Assembly: GCA_036399175.1 (NCBI GenBank)
Contig: DASWNP010000008.1
Location: 1 to 48,430, forward strand
DNA: 48,430 nt
Direction of reading: 5' to 3'
DNA from: DASWNP01 sp036399175
Lineage (GTDB): Bacteria > Acidobacteriota > Blastocatellia > Pyrinomonadales > Pyrinomonadaceae
Shown: positions 8,399 to 17,609 of the stretch, in pieces
How positions within the stretch are numbered: position 1 is the stretch's first letter
Layout: every line of letters begins with the position of its first letter
The notes under the pieces: model-generated
Database searches by the model: none
The model's input: the letters and a program-made list of their open reading frames with translations, nothing else
Told to the model about the DNA's origin: nothing
Made by a program: the position numbers and the translations under genes

Positions 8399-10095
8399 GG
8401 CTTGTTCCCGTCTTTGCTCGCGCCGAGGTCGAGGACGAAGTTGACGTTCGTCTCGCCCGCAGCGCCGACCGTCACGCGCTGTTTAAGCTCGTGCCGCACC
8501 CGGCCTCCCTGAGCGAAAGCTTGCATCGTCACTTCATACTCGCCCGGCATCAGGTTTTCGAGGGTGAAGCGCCCACGAACGTCTACGTGCTGGAAGGACT
8601 GACCCTGGTGCGGAGATGCTTCGCCCGTCAGGCGTCGAGCTGCGACGAAGACTCTCGCGTCCGGCGGGAGCACGCCGTTTTCAATCTTCACCTGTCCCTG
8701 AATTACGCCGTTGCCGTAGCCGACGACGACGCGCACGCCCGTCACCTGCTCGCTCTGCCCGACCTCGATTCCTTCCTTCAGCTCGACGCCGCCCCGCTCA
8801 ACGCGCATCAGCATGAAGCCTTTACCCTGCGGCCTGCCGTCGAGCGCCAGATTCAGCCTGCCGGGTTTGAGCCCTTTGATGTGAAACCTTCGGTCAGCGC
8901 CGACGCGTCCGACTGAGTAAAAGGGGAGACCGTTGTCGTATCCGCCCGCCGGGTGCGCGCCGATGTAGAGATTAGAAATTCTTGCCAGAGCCGCCCGGCT
9001 CATGTCGCCTTCTATCTCCACGACGCCGCTAATGCTCGCGCCTCGCCGCGCCTTCAGCTCCAGACCGCCGACATCCGCGTCCGTCACCTCGAAGTGGGTC
9101 GGCTCGCCGTACCACTCGCCCTCGCCTTCGGGCGAGGCGAAGAGCGCATAGCGTCCCGGTAAGATGTTCACCATCTGAAACTCGCCGCGCGCGTCGGTCG
9201 GCGCGCCGGCGCCGCTGAAAGAACCTGTCGGCGTCTGCGAATCTTTCGCCAGCGAGCCTATGAGGATGGAGACGCCCGCCACAGGCTTTCCCGTCTCGGC
9301 CTCGACGACCCGCCCCGCAGCTTTATAGGTCTTCACCGGCGAGCCGAGCTTGATGTCGATGTCAATCGCCTCGCCGCCCGCCCTGACCTCGACTATCTCC
9401 GCCTTCGACTCTTCGGTTACGCCCGGATAGAAAGTCTTCCTGTAGAAACTGCGCCCCGTCCCCATCGCGGCGATGCCCGATTCGGTATCTTCGCCCGCGA
9501 CGACGCGATAACGTCCGGCGGGCAGACCGTAGATGCGATAGATGCCCCGGTCGTCAGTCCTATCTGCGCCCGGCTGTCCCATGAATCTCGGGCGTATGCC
9601 CGTCTGCTCGTCGGCGGGCGCAATCCGCACGAGCTGAGCGACGAGAGGCTTACCCTCTGCGTTCGTCACGCGCCCGGTGATGACGCCGCCGCGCGCGAGG
9701 CTGAAATCTACCCCCTCGATTGTTTCATCTTGCCCGACCGTCACCGACTTGCCCGACGGCCACGACGTCACCTTATCGAGGACGACGAAAGCGGGCGCGA
9801 CCGGCGTCAACGTATAACGACCGGCGGGCACGCCCGTCAAAGTGTATCTACCTTCCGAGTCAGTTCGCCCGCGCGCGGCGGGTCTCGCACGCGTCTCGAC
9901 ATCCTGTTGAAGCGCCACCACCGCAACCCCGGCCAGACCCTTTCCGTCGTCGCCCGTCACGCGTCCAGTCACCACGCTCCCACCGCCCTTCGCCTCCGCC
10001 GCCGCCGTCTGAGCCCGGACGAGCGCGGCGCAACTCAGGAGCGCGCCCCAACCGAAGAGAGCGACACAAAAAGCCGCGCGCAAGAGCAGTCGCAT
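8395..10095 (-). CDS. Exported carboxypeptidase-regulatory-like (Ig-like) protein 1
   Basis: 566 residues from the ATG at 10095, preceded by GAGGTGGAAGG at good spacing. This start gives a clean signal peptide (MRLLLRAAFCVALFGWGALL, cleaved near VRAQ). Repeated beta-sandwich modules follow: GRVTGDDGKGLAGVAVVAL, GRVTNAEGKPLVAQLVRI, GRVVEAETGKPVAGVSIL and GVVEIEGDM, many ending in a LPAGRYRVVAG/LMPGEYEVTM-type strand. It is paralogous to the next gene, which overlaps it by 4 nt; the two were probably made by tandem duplication and are expressed together. There is no C-terminal TonB barrel, so it is not one of the Oar-like outer-membrane receptors that often carry this module. Confidence 0.82.
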   Translation of the reverse strand: MRLLLRAAFCVALFGWGALLSCAALVRAQTAAAEAKGGGSVVTGRVTGDDGKGLAGVAVVALQQDVETRARPAARGRTDSEGRYTLTGVPAGRYTLTPVAPAFVVLDKVTSWPSGKSVTVGQDETIEGVDFSLARGGVITGRVTNAEGKPLVAQLVRIAPADEQTGIRPRFMGQPGADRTDDRGIYRIYGLPAGRYRVVAGEDTESGIAAMGTGRSFYRKTFYPGVTEESKAEIVEVRAGGEAIDIDIKLGSPVKTYKAAGRVVEAETGKPVAGVSILIGSLAKDSQTPTGSFSGAGAPTDARGEFQMVNILPGRYALFASPEGEGEWYGEPTHFEVTDADVGGLELKARRGASISGVVEIEGDMSRAALARISNLYIGAHPAGGYDNGLPFYSVGRVGADRRFHIKGLKPGRLNLALDGRPQGKGFMLMRVERGGVELKEGIEVGQSEQVTGVRVVVGYGNGVIQGQVKIENGVLPPDARVFVAARRLTGEASPHQGQSFQHVDVRGRFTLENLMPGEYEVTMQAFAQGGRVRHELKQRVTVGAAGETNVNFVLDLGASKDGNKP

Positions 10096-10231
10096 ATCCT
10101 TCCACCTCAAAGACGAAAGCTCAAAGCTTCTGATTCTCATACCGCACGACGAACGGCGCGGCAAACCAGCTCGACCGCCTGCAATCCTTCTGTCGGCTGA
10201 GACCCGAAATCGAAGCCGCGCGCCCCGCTCA

Positions 10232-10693
10232 TCACTTCGCGGCCTTCGACAGAATCTCTACGGTCGGCGGCACGAGCCCCAACTGTTGTAGAAACCCAAG
10301 CGACTCGACCAGCACCCAATCCTCCACAATCTTTCCGCCCTCGATTCGGTGAACGACCATCATCCTGATGCTCACCTCTCTGTGGCTCGCCGCGACGCCC
10401 ATCCACCGCCCCGCGTGAGTCCCGCGCATCACCGAGCGACTCAGAACCTCTGTGCCCTCGGCAATCATCTGCTCCACCTCGAAGCGCAAATCGGGAAACC
10501 CCTCCAGCCACTCCGCGACGTGCCGCTTCAAAGCCGCCGGACTTCGCCCCGCCGTCGTTACCTCCGCGCCCGACTGAAGCTGATGCGTTACACACTCCTC
10601 GGCGAAAATCTCGTCCGCCGTCTCCATCCTTCTCGCGTTCCAAAGCTCTTCATAAAACCGACGCACAACGGCCTTATTCTCCTCCGCAGACAT
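10232..10693 (-). CDS. SnoaL-like (NTF2 fold) ester cyclase-family protein
   Basis: 153 residues. The ATG at 10693 is chosen because GGAGGA lies 8 nt upstream; an in-frame TTG lies two codons earlier. The opening (NKAVVRRFYEELWNARRMETADEIFAEECVTHQ) and the later H...GRWMGVAASHREV...IEGGKIVEDWVLVE match the SnoaL-like polyketide-cyclase/ester-cyclase group of NTF2-fold proteins. The members found in soil bacteria mostly have no known substrate. It is the first gene of the minus-strand run, 136 bp ahead of the two carboxypeptidase-regulatory-like genes, and is divergent from the oligopeptidase B-like gene. Confidence 0.8.
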   Translation of the reverse strand: MSAEENKAVVRRFYEELWNARRMETADEIFAEECVTHQLQSGAEVTTAGRSPAALKRHVAEWLEGFPDLRFEVEQMIAEGTEVLSRSVMRGTHAGRWMGVAASHREVSIRMMVVHRIEGGKIVEDWVLVESLGFLQQLGLVPPTVEILSKAAK

Positions 10694-10861
10694 CTCCAAA
10701 ATCCTCCCCCACCGCCCTTCGACTCTTCCGACCCCTCGCCGCCGCCGAAAATTACTCTGCCGCCCGCTCGTCCGAATCTTACATCAACGCGGCGAGATAA
10801 TATGAGAGGAAAATTCGTCGCATCCTCGGCTCAAACTGCTCGTCTGTCGCCGCCGCTCAGG

Positions 10862-10891
10862 TTGCGAGTCTTCAAAGCGCGTCTCTATAAT
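10862..10891 (+). promoter_or_regulatory. Candidate sigma-70-type promoter for the oligopeptidase gene
   Basis: TTGCGA at 10862-10867 (four of six to the -35 consensus) and a perfect TATAAT at 10886-10891, spaced 18 bp. It lies 43 bp before the ATG at 10935 in the divergent gap facing the SnoaL-like gene. Called from sequence only. Confidence 0.45.
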
Positions 10892-10934
10892 GCGAAGGAT
10901 AGAAATTTCGGCGAGATTTCGGCGGAGGTCGTAG

Positions 10935-13070
10935 ATGAAAAAGCTTTCGTGTGTGTTGGGACTGCTGTCTTTAACTTTTCTGTGCGGTATCGAAGCGATG
11001 ACACAAACAAATAATCAGGTGAATTCGACGCCGACGCCTCCGGTGTCGAAAAAGATTTCCAAAACCGTCACGGCTCACGGCGAAACCTGGAACGACGATT
11101 ATTTCTGGCTGCGGGAGAAGAAAAACCCCGAAGTCATCGCCTATCTCGAAGCGGAGAACGCCTACACCGACGCTTTGATGAAGCCGACGCAAAATTTTCA
11201 GGAAACTCTCTACAAAGAGATGCTCGGGCGCATCAAGGAGACGGACGCCAACGTCCCTTACAGGGAAGGGCGCTATCTTTACAACACGCGCACCGAGCAG
11301 GGCAAGCAATATCCGATTTACGTCCGCCGACGAGCCGATTCTCCGAACGCTCCCGAAGAAATCACGCTCGACCTCAACGAGATGGCGAAGGGGCACACGT
11401 TTATGGCCGTCAGCACCTACGACGTGAGCGCCGACTCGAATCTTCTCGCCTACTCGACCGACACGAACGGCTACCGCGAATACACGCTCTACGTCAAAGA
11501 CCTGCGCGACGGGAAAAATACGAAAATCGTCGAGCGCGTCAGCAGCGCCGTCTGGGCAAACGACAACCGGACGCTCTTCTACGTCGTTGACGACCCCACG
11601 ACCAAGCGTTCTCACCGTCTCTATCGCCACATGCTCGGCGCAAACTCCGGCCAGCTGGTCTACGAAGAGACGGACGAGATGTTCGACCTCACCGTCCGGC
11701 GCTCGCGCAGTCGCGGCTACATTTTTCTGACCGCGACGAGCCACACCACAGCCGACGTGAGATACGTTTCGGCAAACGAGCCGGAGGGCGCGCTGCGCCT
11801 CGTCGCGCCGCGCGAAGCCGGCCACGAATACTACGTCGAGCATCGCGGCGACGCTTTTTACGTCCGCACGAACGAAGGCGGCGCGAAAAATTTCAAGCTC
11901 GCCACAGCGCCCGTCTCCGACCCGCAGAGAAAAAACTGGAAAGAGCTTCTGCCGCATCGCAAAGACGTGATGCTTGAGCGCGTCGATGCCTTCCGAGACT
12001 TTCTCGTCACCACCGAGCGCGAAAAAGGTCTGCCGACGCTTCGCATACTTGATTTGCGCACAGACAAATCGCACGACCTCGAATTTCCCGAGCCCGCTTA
12101 CAACGCATCTCTCGGCACAAACAAAGAGTTCGACACGCGACTCTTGCGTTTCAACTATCAATCCTTCATCACGCCCGCCTCCGTCTACGATTACGACATG
12201 CAGACGCGCAAACGTGAGTTGCTCAAGCAGCAACCCGTCCTCGGCGGCTTCGACCAGAAACAGTATCAATCCGAGCGCATCTACGCCGTCGCCTCCGACG
12301 GCACGCGCATTCCAGTCTCGCTCGTCTACAAGAAAGATTTGAAGCGCGACGGCTCGCGCCCGCTTCTCCTGAACGCATACGGCTCTTACGGCATCCCTTC
12401 GAGCGCCACTTTCAGCTCTTCGCGCCTCAGTCTGCTCAATCGCGGCGTCGTCTACGCCATCGCGCACATACGCGGCGGCGGAGAGATGGGCAAAGAGTGG
12501 CACGAGCAGGGGCGCATGATGCAGAAGAAGAACACCTTCACGGATTTCGTCGCCGCCGCCGAGCATCTGGTGAAAGAACGTTACACGTCGGAAGACCGGC
12601 TCGTTATCACGGGCGGGAGCGCGGGCGGGCTCTTGATGGGAGCGGTCGTCAACCTGCGTCCCAATTTATTCAAGGCCGTCGTCGCGTACGTCCCCTTCGT
12701 CGATGTGATTAACACGATGATGGACGCGTCTTTGCCTCTGACGGCGGGCGAATGGGAGGAATGGGGAAACCCCATCAAAAACAGAGAGCATTTCCTCTAC
12801 ATGAAGTCGTACAGCCCCTACGACAATATCGAGGCGAAAGCTTATCCGACGATGCTCGTCAAAACCTCGCTGAACGACAGCCAGGTGATGTATCACGAGC
12901 CCGCGAAGTACGTCGCCCGTCTGCGCGCGATGAAAACAGACAAAAATCTTCTGCTCTTAAAGACCAACATGGGCGCGGGGCACGGCGGCGCGTCTGGCCG
13001 CTACGACAGTCTCAAAGATTTGGCCTTCGACTACGCGTTTATCCTCACGCAGCTCGGAATTACGAAGTAG
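10935..13070 (+). CDS. Exported S9A peptidase, oligopeptidase B-like
   Basis: 711 residues. The ATG is preceded by CGGAGGTCG. A signal peptide (MKKLSCVLGLLSLTFLCGIEA) is followed by a propeller domain and a C-terminal alpha/beta hydrolase. The nucleophile is Ser562 in GGSAGG. The Asp (LNDSQVMY) and His (GAGHGGASGR) regions and the ending KDLAFDYAFIL are of the oligopeptidase B type, a family that cleaves short peptides after basic residues. Unlike the cytoplasmic E. coli enzyme it appears to be exported, as is common among Acidobacteriota S9 enzymes. Specificity for Arg/Lys is inferred from the family and not demonstrated. It is convergent with the next S9 peptidase. Confidence 0.9.
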   Translation: MKKLSCVLGLLSLTFLCGIEAMTQTNNQVNSTPTPPVSKKISKTVTAHGETWNDDYFWLREKKNPEVIAYLEAENAYTDALMKPTQNFQETLYKEMLGRIKETDANVPYREGRYLYNTRTEQGKQYPIYVRRRADSPNAPEEITLDLNEMAKGHTFMAVSTYDVSADSNLLAYSTDTNGYREYTLYVKDLRDGKNTKIVERVSSAVWANDNRTLFYVVDDPTTKRSHRLYRHMLGANSGQLVYEETDEMFDLTVRRSRSRGYIFLTATSHTTADVRYVSANEPEGALRLVAPREAGHEYYVEHRGDAFYVRTNEGGAKNFKLATAPVSDPQRKNWKELLPHRKDVMLERVDAFRDFLVTTEREKGLPTLRILDLRTDKSHDLEFPEPAYNASLGTNKEFDTRLLRFNYQSFITPASVYDYDMQTRKRELLKQQPVLGGFDQKQYQSERIYAVASDGTRIPVSLVYKKDLKRDGSRPLLLNAYGSYGIPSSATFSSSRLSLLNRGVVYAIAHIRGGGEMGKEWHEQGRMMQKKNTFTDFVAAAEHLVKERYTSEDRLVITGGSAGGLLMGAVVNLRPNLFKAVVAYVPFVDVINTMMDASLPLTAGEWEEWGNPIKNREHFLYMKSYSPYDNIEAKAYPTMLVKTSLNDSQVMYHEPAKYVARLRAMKTDKNLLLLKTNMGAGHGGASGRYDSLKDLAFDYAFILTQLGITK

Positions 13071-13129
13071 ATTTGCTCTGAGTTGAGTTCAGGCGACTTT
13101 AAAGCCACTGACGCCCAAAGAATTCGCAC

Positions 13130-13174
13130 AAGAAAAACGGGACGACGAGCATGCTCGTCGTCCCATCCTCTTTC
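13130..13174. terminator. Perfect palindromic bidirectional terminator
   Basis: A 26-nt perfect palindrome at 13139-13164 (arm GGGACGACGAGC, central AT) has an A-rich run on its left (AGAAAAAC) and a T/C-rich run on its right (ATCCTCTTTC). It lies between two convergent peptidase genes ending at 13070 and 13195, so it can stop transcription from either side. The palindrome is GC-rich and unlike the heptamer elements. Confidence 0.75.
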
Positions 13175-13194
13175 AAACGCCCGAATCTCGCCCG

Positions 13195-15246
13195 CTATCC
13201 CTTCAAATGTTTATCGAACCACGCGGCGACGGTGTTGTACCAGAGTTCCGAGTTCTGCGGCTTCAGAATCCAGTGGCCTTCGTCTGGAAAGATGAGCAGA
13301 CGCGATTCGACGCCTTGCAGTTGCAGCGCGGTGAAGAGTTGCAGGCTCTCCGTGTAGGGAACGCGATAATCCAGCTCTCCGTGAATGACGAGCATCGGCG
13401 TCTTGAAGTTTTTGACGAACATGTGCGGCGACCAACGGTTGTACATCTCCGGATTTTCCCAGGGCATCCCTTTAAATTCCCATTGAGTGAACCAAAGCTC
13501 TTCGGTTGCGCCCGCCATGCTCGTCGTGTTGAAGACGCCCGCATGCGAGACGAGCGCGCGGAAGCGCACGCGCGCGTCGTCGTTGTGCCCTTCAATCCAG
13601 TTCACCATGTAACCGCCGTAGCTGCCGCCCGCCGCGCCGATTCGCTCGCGGTCGATGTAAGGCGCTCCCGCCACCTGCGCCACTCCGTTCAGAATGTCCG
13701 TCACGACCTTGCCCGCCCAGTCGCCCGAGATTTCGTCCGTGAATTTCTGTCCGTATCCGGTCGAGCCGCGCGGGTTCGGCATGAAGACGGCGTAACCCTT
13801 CGACGCGAAGATTTGCGGATTCCAGCGATAGCTCCAGTTATCGTTCCAGGCTCCCTGCGGGCCGCCGTGAATCAGCACGATGAGCGGATACTTCTTCGAC
13901 GCGTCGAAATTGTGCGGCTTCAAGAGAAATCCGTGAACGCGCGCTCCTTCAGCGCCCGTCCATTCGACCTCTTCTGCGGCGGGCGAGTAAATGCCCGCGA
14001 ACATCGCGTCGTTCGTCTTCGTCAGTTGCGTCAGCCCCGCGCCGTCCGCCGACGCGCGGAAAATCTCGATGGGGCGTGCCATGCTCTGGCGCGTGAAGAC
14101 GAGCGTGCGAGCGTCCGAAGAGATTTGCACGTCGTCGTTGAAACCTTCGACCACTTTTTTGATTTCGCCGCCCGGAAGCGCCAGAGAATAGATTGGATGT
14201 CGCCCGCGTTCGGCGGCGACGAAATAGATTCTCCCGCCGTCGCGCGTAAACGAGTAGCCTTCGACCGAGGAATCGAGCGCCTCTGTGACGGAGCGGGTCT
14301 GGTTCGTGCGCCGGTCGTAGAGCATCAAGCGCCAACGATCGCTCTCGAAGCCACCTCTGGTTTGCGAGCGGTAGGCGAGAAAACGTCCGTCGGGCGAATA
14401 AAGCGGAGTCAAATCGTTGCCCGTGTTCGCGCCCGTCAATCGACGCGCTTCGCCGCCCGCTACCGGCACGACGAAGATGTCGCCGTTCGTCGAAGTGGCC
14501 TCGACTTTGTCCCTGTTGCTTGCGAATGCGAGTTCGGTTGAATCGGGCGAGAAGGCGTAATCGACCTGACCGCCGAGACTGAACGGAGGAGCGTCGAAAT
14601 CGCCCGGAGTCAAATCGCGCGCCGCGCCGCCCGCGCTCGAAACGACGAAAACGTGGCTGCGTTTTCCTTCCTGCCACGCGTTCCAGTGTCGAAACAGCAG
14701 ACGGTCTGTGATTTTCGCCGTCACCTTGCTCGAAGCGGCCTTCTCCACGCGCTCTCGATTGCATTCTTCCGTCGTACACTCTGGATAGACGCTCGACGTG
14801 AAGGCCAGCCATTTTCCATCCGGCGACCAGACTGGATTGTCCGCGCCAGTCGAGATATTGGTAATTCTCGTCAGTTTTCCGCTCGCCACCTCAATCGTCC
14901 AAAGCTGCTGCCCGCCCTCGCGCGACGAAACGAAGGCGAGGCGCGTTCCGTCCGGCGACCAGCGCGGCGAACTAGAAGATTGCCGCTCGCTCGTCAACTG
15001 TCTCGGCTCGCCGCCCGCCGTCGGCAACAGATAAATCTGCGTCACGCGCCGGTTCGCCTCTCTATCCGTGTCGGCGACGGTGTACGCAATCCAACGTCCG
15101 TCCGGCGACAGGCGCGGGTCTGAAACGCGCCTTACTTTCAGCAAATCATCAATCGTAAACGCACGAACTCCCTGCTGCGCCGCCACCAGCACAGCCGCCA
15201 ACACCACCAGAGCCGCCAAAGCTACAAACGCCACCGCACGCCTCAT
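13195..15246 (-). CDS. Exported S9 (acylaminoacyl/dipeptidyl peptidase-type) serine peptidase
   Basis: About 683 residues. ATG 15246 is preferred because GAGG precedes it at 9 nt spacing and the protein then opens MRRAVAFVALAALVVLAAVLVAAQQ, a signal peptide; an in-frame ATG at 15261 is the alternative. The N-terminal half holds PD40/WD40-like propeller repeats (RLSPDGRWIAY, RWSPDGTRLAF, VWSPDGKWLAF, YSPDGRFLAY). The C-terminal half is the prolyl-oligopeptidase hydrolase: Ser in GGSYGGYMVNW, Asp in GELDYRVPY, His in PDEGHWI. It probably degrades peptides in the periplasm. It is the second S9 enzyme in the region but clearly a different subfamily from the oligopeptidase B-like neighbour, so not a tandem duplicate. 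Confidence 0.93.
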   Translation of the reverse strand: MRRAVAFVALAALVVLAAVLVAAQQGVRAFTIDDLLKVRRVSDPRLSPDGRWIAYTVADTDREANRRVTQIYLLPTAGGEPRQLTSERQSSSSPRWSPDGTRLAFVSSREGGQQLWTIEVASGKLTRITNISTGADNPVWSPDGKWLAFTSSVYPECTTEECNRERVEKAASSKVTAKITDRLLFRHWNAWQEGKRSHVFVVSSAGGAARDLTPGDFDAPPFSLGGQVDYAFSPDSTELAFASNRDKVEATSTNGDIFVVPVAGGEARRLTGANTGNDLTPLYSPDGRFLAYRSQTRGGFESDRWRLMLYDRRTNQTRSVTEALDSSVEGYSFTRDGGRIYFVAAERGRHPIYSLALPGGEIKKVVEGFNDDVQISSDARTLVFTRQSMARPIEIFRASADGAGLTQLTKTNDAMFAGIYSPAAEEVEWTGAEGARVHGFLLKPHNFDASKKYPLIVLIHGGPQGAWNDNWSYRWNPQIFASKGYAVFMPNPRGSTGYGQKFTDEISGDWAGKVVTDILNGVAQVAGAPYIDRERIGAAGGSYGGYMVNWIEGHNDDARVRFRALVSHAGVFNTTSMAGATEELWFTQWEFKGMPWENPEMYNRWSPHMFVKNFKTPMLVIHGELDYRVPYTESLQLFTALQLQGVESRLLIFPDEGHWILKPQNSELWYNTVAAWFDKHLKG

Positions 15247-15374
15247 AACTTTAATCCTCATCCTGTTTTGATTTGATTTCACACACGCCCGCACGCCCAA
15301 TCTTCAAACGAGCTGGCGCGGATACCGACGATTCTAAAGCGATTGCTGCCTGAAAGTATAGCAACACTTACAAG

Positions 15375-15435
15375 AAAGAAATTAACATGGATAGACAGGA
15401 TGAACAGGATAAAGGCAAAAGGTGAAGGCCAGAGG
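15375..15435 (+). repeat. Half element E4 (nonamer arm plus GGCAAAAG, no partner arm)
   Basis: It begins AAAGAAATTAACATGGATAG, continues with two ACAGGATRA units, then AAAGGCAAAAGG. This is the outer arm of elements E1, E6 and E9 joined to the start of a GGCAAAA arm, but no inverted partner lies nearby. It sits between the SIR2-TPR gene (stop at 15459) and the S9 peptidase start, 24 nt or more after the SIR2-TPR stop codon. It could be a decayed or a nascent copy. Confidence 0.75.
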
Positions 15436-15458
15436 TTAAGAGTAAACCTAAAGCGATT

Positions 15459-16958
15459 TCAGCCTCCCTCATTCACAAGCTCCTTAAAGCGCGGGTCGCT
15501 CCGAATTGCATCAAAATCGGAATCGCTCTTTGCTAAATCAAGCTTAGATGAATCAATCTCCACCGCACGCCTTAAATTCTCGATTGCTGCATCTATATTG
15601 CCTCGCAAAGATTCGAGACATCCGAGATTATAGTAAGCAGGAGCATTGTTAGCATCAAGCTCGATAGACTTACGATAAAGTGCTTCTGCTTCGGCATGAC
15701 GGTTAGAGTCTTTGGCAAGTAGAATACCGAGATTGTTGTAAACAGTAGCATTGTCAGCATCAAGCTCGATAGACTTACGATAAAGTGCTTCTGCTTCGGC
15801 ACGTTGGTTGAAGTCTTTGGTAAGTAGAACACCGAGATTGTTGTAAGCAAAAGCATAGTTAGCATCAAGCTCGATGACCTTACGATAGAGCTTTTCTGCT
15901 TCGACAAAATCTCCGGCGTCCTCAGCTTTAAGAGCTCTGGTAAAGAAATCGACAGATTGAACTGCTGCGCTTTCAGCCTTTTGGGCGGGCTGCTCTTTAA
16001 CCGCTACGACGATGTCGCTTAAGATGTCAGCCGAGTAATTGGTCTCGAATTTCTTGAAATTCTCAATCATCTGAGTCTGGCGTTCCTGAATCGAGCCGAC
16101 CATTTTGTGTACGTCGAACTCGACGATGCGGCGAATCTCGTTCATCATCTTGTCGAAACCCTCTATCTCGACCAGAAAACCTCCCTTATCCCGTAAAAGC
16201 TTTTTCACGGCGTCGTTGGGTTCTTCGCCGCGCATGACGCACCAGTAGAGGTCGTTGCGCTCGGAGAATTGCGAGAGAATATCCATGACGGATTTGTCGC
16301 CGCCGCTGTAGCCGACGACAATCAGACCGTATTCGTTCAAGACCTGCATGAGTTGACGCGCCATGTTGGGGTCTTGCGCCGCCGTCTCGGAATTTGTGTT
16401 CTTGATAGTGGAATAGAGATAGTCGCCGTGCAGTTTCAGGATTTTGGGGCGCTGCGCGGTAATACGCATCTCGGAGGCGAGGACGCCGTAGGCGTAGACG
16501 ATTGGACGGATGGCCGTATAGCTGGTGCAGGCGCTATAGACGAGGTCGTCGAAGTTGGTGGTGATGATGGTGTTGATGTATTCGTTCGCCATGAGGTTGG
16601 CGAGGACGACGTAGCCGAAGGAAGGGTCGCGCCCTTCGATGATGCTCTCAATGTAACGCTGTCGCCCAATCTCTTTCGGCTCAAACTGCTCGAAGAATTT
16701 GCAGTATTCGTTGCCGTCCTGTTTGTACCAGTCCTGCTCCTTCAGCCACTTCTCTTTCTCTTCGTCGGTCTTCAGATTATCAGGACAGCATTCGACGGTG
16801 ATGCGTTCCCTGAAATGACGAATCATCTCGCCGGCTGTGATGATTTTGGAATCGCGCGAAGCGCCCGCGCCGAGGAAGAAGGCGAAGCGCGGGCGCTTCC
16901 CGTATTCTCTGATTTTATGAGCAATCTGCTTGACGTAAGCGCGGCGTATAGTTGTCAT
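15459..16958 (-). CDS. SIR2-like NAD-binding domain fused to TPR repeats
   Basis: 499 residues; GGGGAAG precedes the ATG. The N-terminal half (about 20-260) has SIR2-like features: GAGAS (30-34) at the nucleotide-binding loop, TTNFDDL (133-139), KLHGD with the probable catalytic His177, and VVGYSGGD (214-221). Residues 337-472 are TPR units of the form AEALYRKSIELDANNA. Two of the units are almost identical at DNA level with a 105-nt period (15661-15698 and 15766-15803), so duplication is recent. SIR2 domains with no deacetylase context often act as NAD hydrolases in phage defence (DSR, Thoeris ThsA), with a partner region sensing infection; here TPRs would be the sensor. No partner gene is adjacent. 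The gene is visibly more AT-rich than its neighbours, which suggests transfer. The defence role is an inference. Confidence 0.85.
   Translation of the reverse strand: MTTIRRAYVKQIAHKIREYGKRPRFAFFLGAGASRDSKIITAGEMIRHFRERITVECCPDNLKTDEEKEKWLKEQDWYKQDGNEYCKFFEQFEPKEIGRQRYIESIIEGRDPSFGYVVLANLMANEYINTIITTNFDDLVYSACTSYTAIRPIVYAYGVLASEMRITAQRPKILKLHGDYLYSTIKNTNSETAAQDPNMARQLMQVLNEYGLIVVGYSGGDKSVMDILSQFSERNDLYWCVMRGEEPNDAVKKLLRDKGGFLVEIEGFDKMMNEIRRIVEFDVHKMVGSIQERQTQMIENFKKFETNYSADILSDIVVAVKEQPAQKAESAAVQSVDFFTRALKAEDAGDFVEAEKLYRKVIELDANYAFAYNNLGVLLTKDFNQRAEAEALYRKSIELDADNATVYNNLGILLAKDSNRHAEAEALYRKSIELDANNAPAYYNLGCLESLRGNIDAAIENLRRAVEIDSSKLDLAKSDSDFDAIRSDPRFKELVNEGG
15661..15905. repeat. 105-nt tandem repeats within the TPR region
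   Basis: Stretches beginning TCGATAGACTTACGATAAAG occur at 15661 and 15766, identical over about 36 nt and exactly 105 nt (35 codons) apart, with a more diverged third copy from 15871. They encode the ALYRKSIELDA helix of successive TPR units. A unit of 35 residues rather than the usual 34, together with near-identity of DNA, indicates recent unit gain. Confidence 0.8.
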
Positions 16959-17041
16959 CTGCTTCCCCTGTGAGTTTTTTTCAGGTCGTTAGCCGGGGAT
17001 GAGGGCTTAACAGAATAATCTGAGCGGCAAACAGGATGCGC

Positions 17042-17602
17042 TCAGCCCAGAACGTCGGAAACGCTGACGGAAAGCTTCGGTAAGCTCCGCGACTGTGCCG
17101 CGTCGGGGCGGCGGACGTGTTCGGCGCGTGCGTATTCGCCGTTTTCCGGGTCGGAGTAGATTTCCAACTGCTCGTCGGGGAGATTTACGAGCCAGTATTC
17201 GGCGATTCCCGCCTTCGCATAGAGCGGAGCTTTCACGCGACGGTCATATTCAACCGTCGTGTCAGCAACTTCGACGACGAGCAGCACGTCCGCCGGTGTC
17301 GGATGGCCGTCTCTATAAAAATCATCACGCAGACGCAGCAAAGCAACGTCAGGCTGCGGCTCGGAGAAGTCGTCGAGCTTAATTGGATTGTGAACGCTCA
17401 CAATAGTCTCGTCGCCGACGGCGCGATTCAAAAATCGATTGAGGAACATAACGCAAGCGGCGTGGTGGCTGCTTATCGGTGACAGTTCGATGATTTCTCC
17501 TTCGATAAGTTCAAGGCGGGCATCTTCAGCAAGGATGCCCGCCTCTCCCATGCGCTCGAATTCGGTAGCCGTGAAGTGATGTTTGGCAATTTGCAGTGAC
17601 AT
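17042..17602 (-). CDS. Uma2-family (DUF820) putative endonuclease
   Basis: 186 residues from the ATG at 17602; the longer open frame overlaps the EF-G gene and is not coding. Motifs of the Uma2 PD-(D/E)XK-like family: LELIEGEIIELSPIS, the acidic PQPDVALLR, and the VLLVVEVADTTVEYDRRVKAPLYAKAGIAEYWLV core, in which the E and the following K are the expected nuclease residues. These proteins are abundant in cyanobacteria and soil bacteria and their biological role is unclear. The start lies 7 nt after the stop of the EF-G gene, so it is probably co-transcribed and translated by coupling; a GAGGAAG sits slightly far upstream, inside the EF-G end. Confidence 0.85.
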   Translation of the reverse strand: MSLQIAKHHFTATEFERMGEAGILAEDARLELIEGEIIELSPISSHHAACVMFLNRFLNRAVGDETIVSVHNPIKLDDFSEPQPDVALLRLRDDFYRDGHPTPADVLLVVEVADTTVEYDRRVKAPLYAKAGIAEYWLVNLPDEQLEIYSDPENGEYARAEHVRRPDAAQSRSLPKLSVSVSDVLG

Positions 17603-17609
17603 GCGTGTC

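Noticed and set aside
10971..12566. 531-residue antisense frame over the oligopeptidase gene
   Set aside because: Composition is a reflected codon pattern of the S9A gene, and no domain is recognisable.
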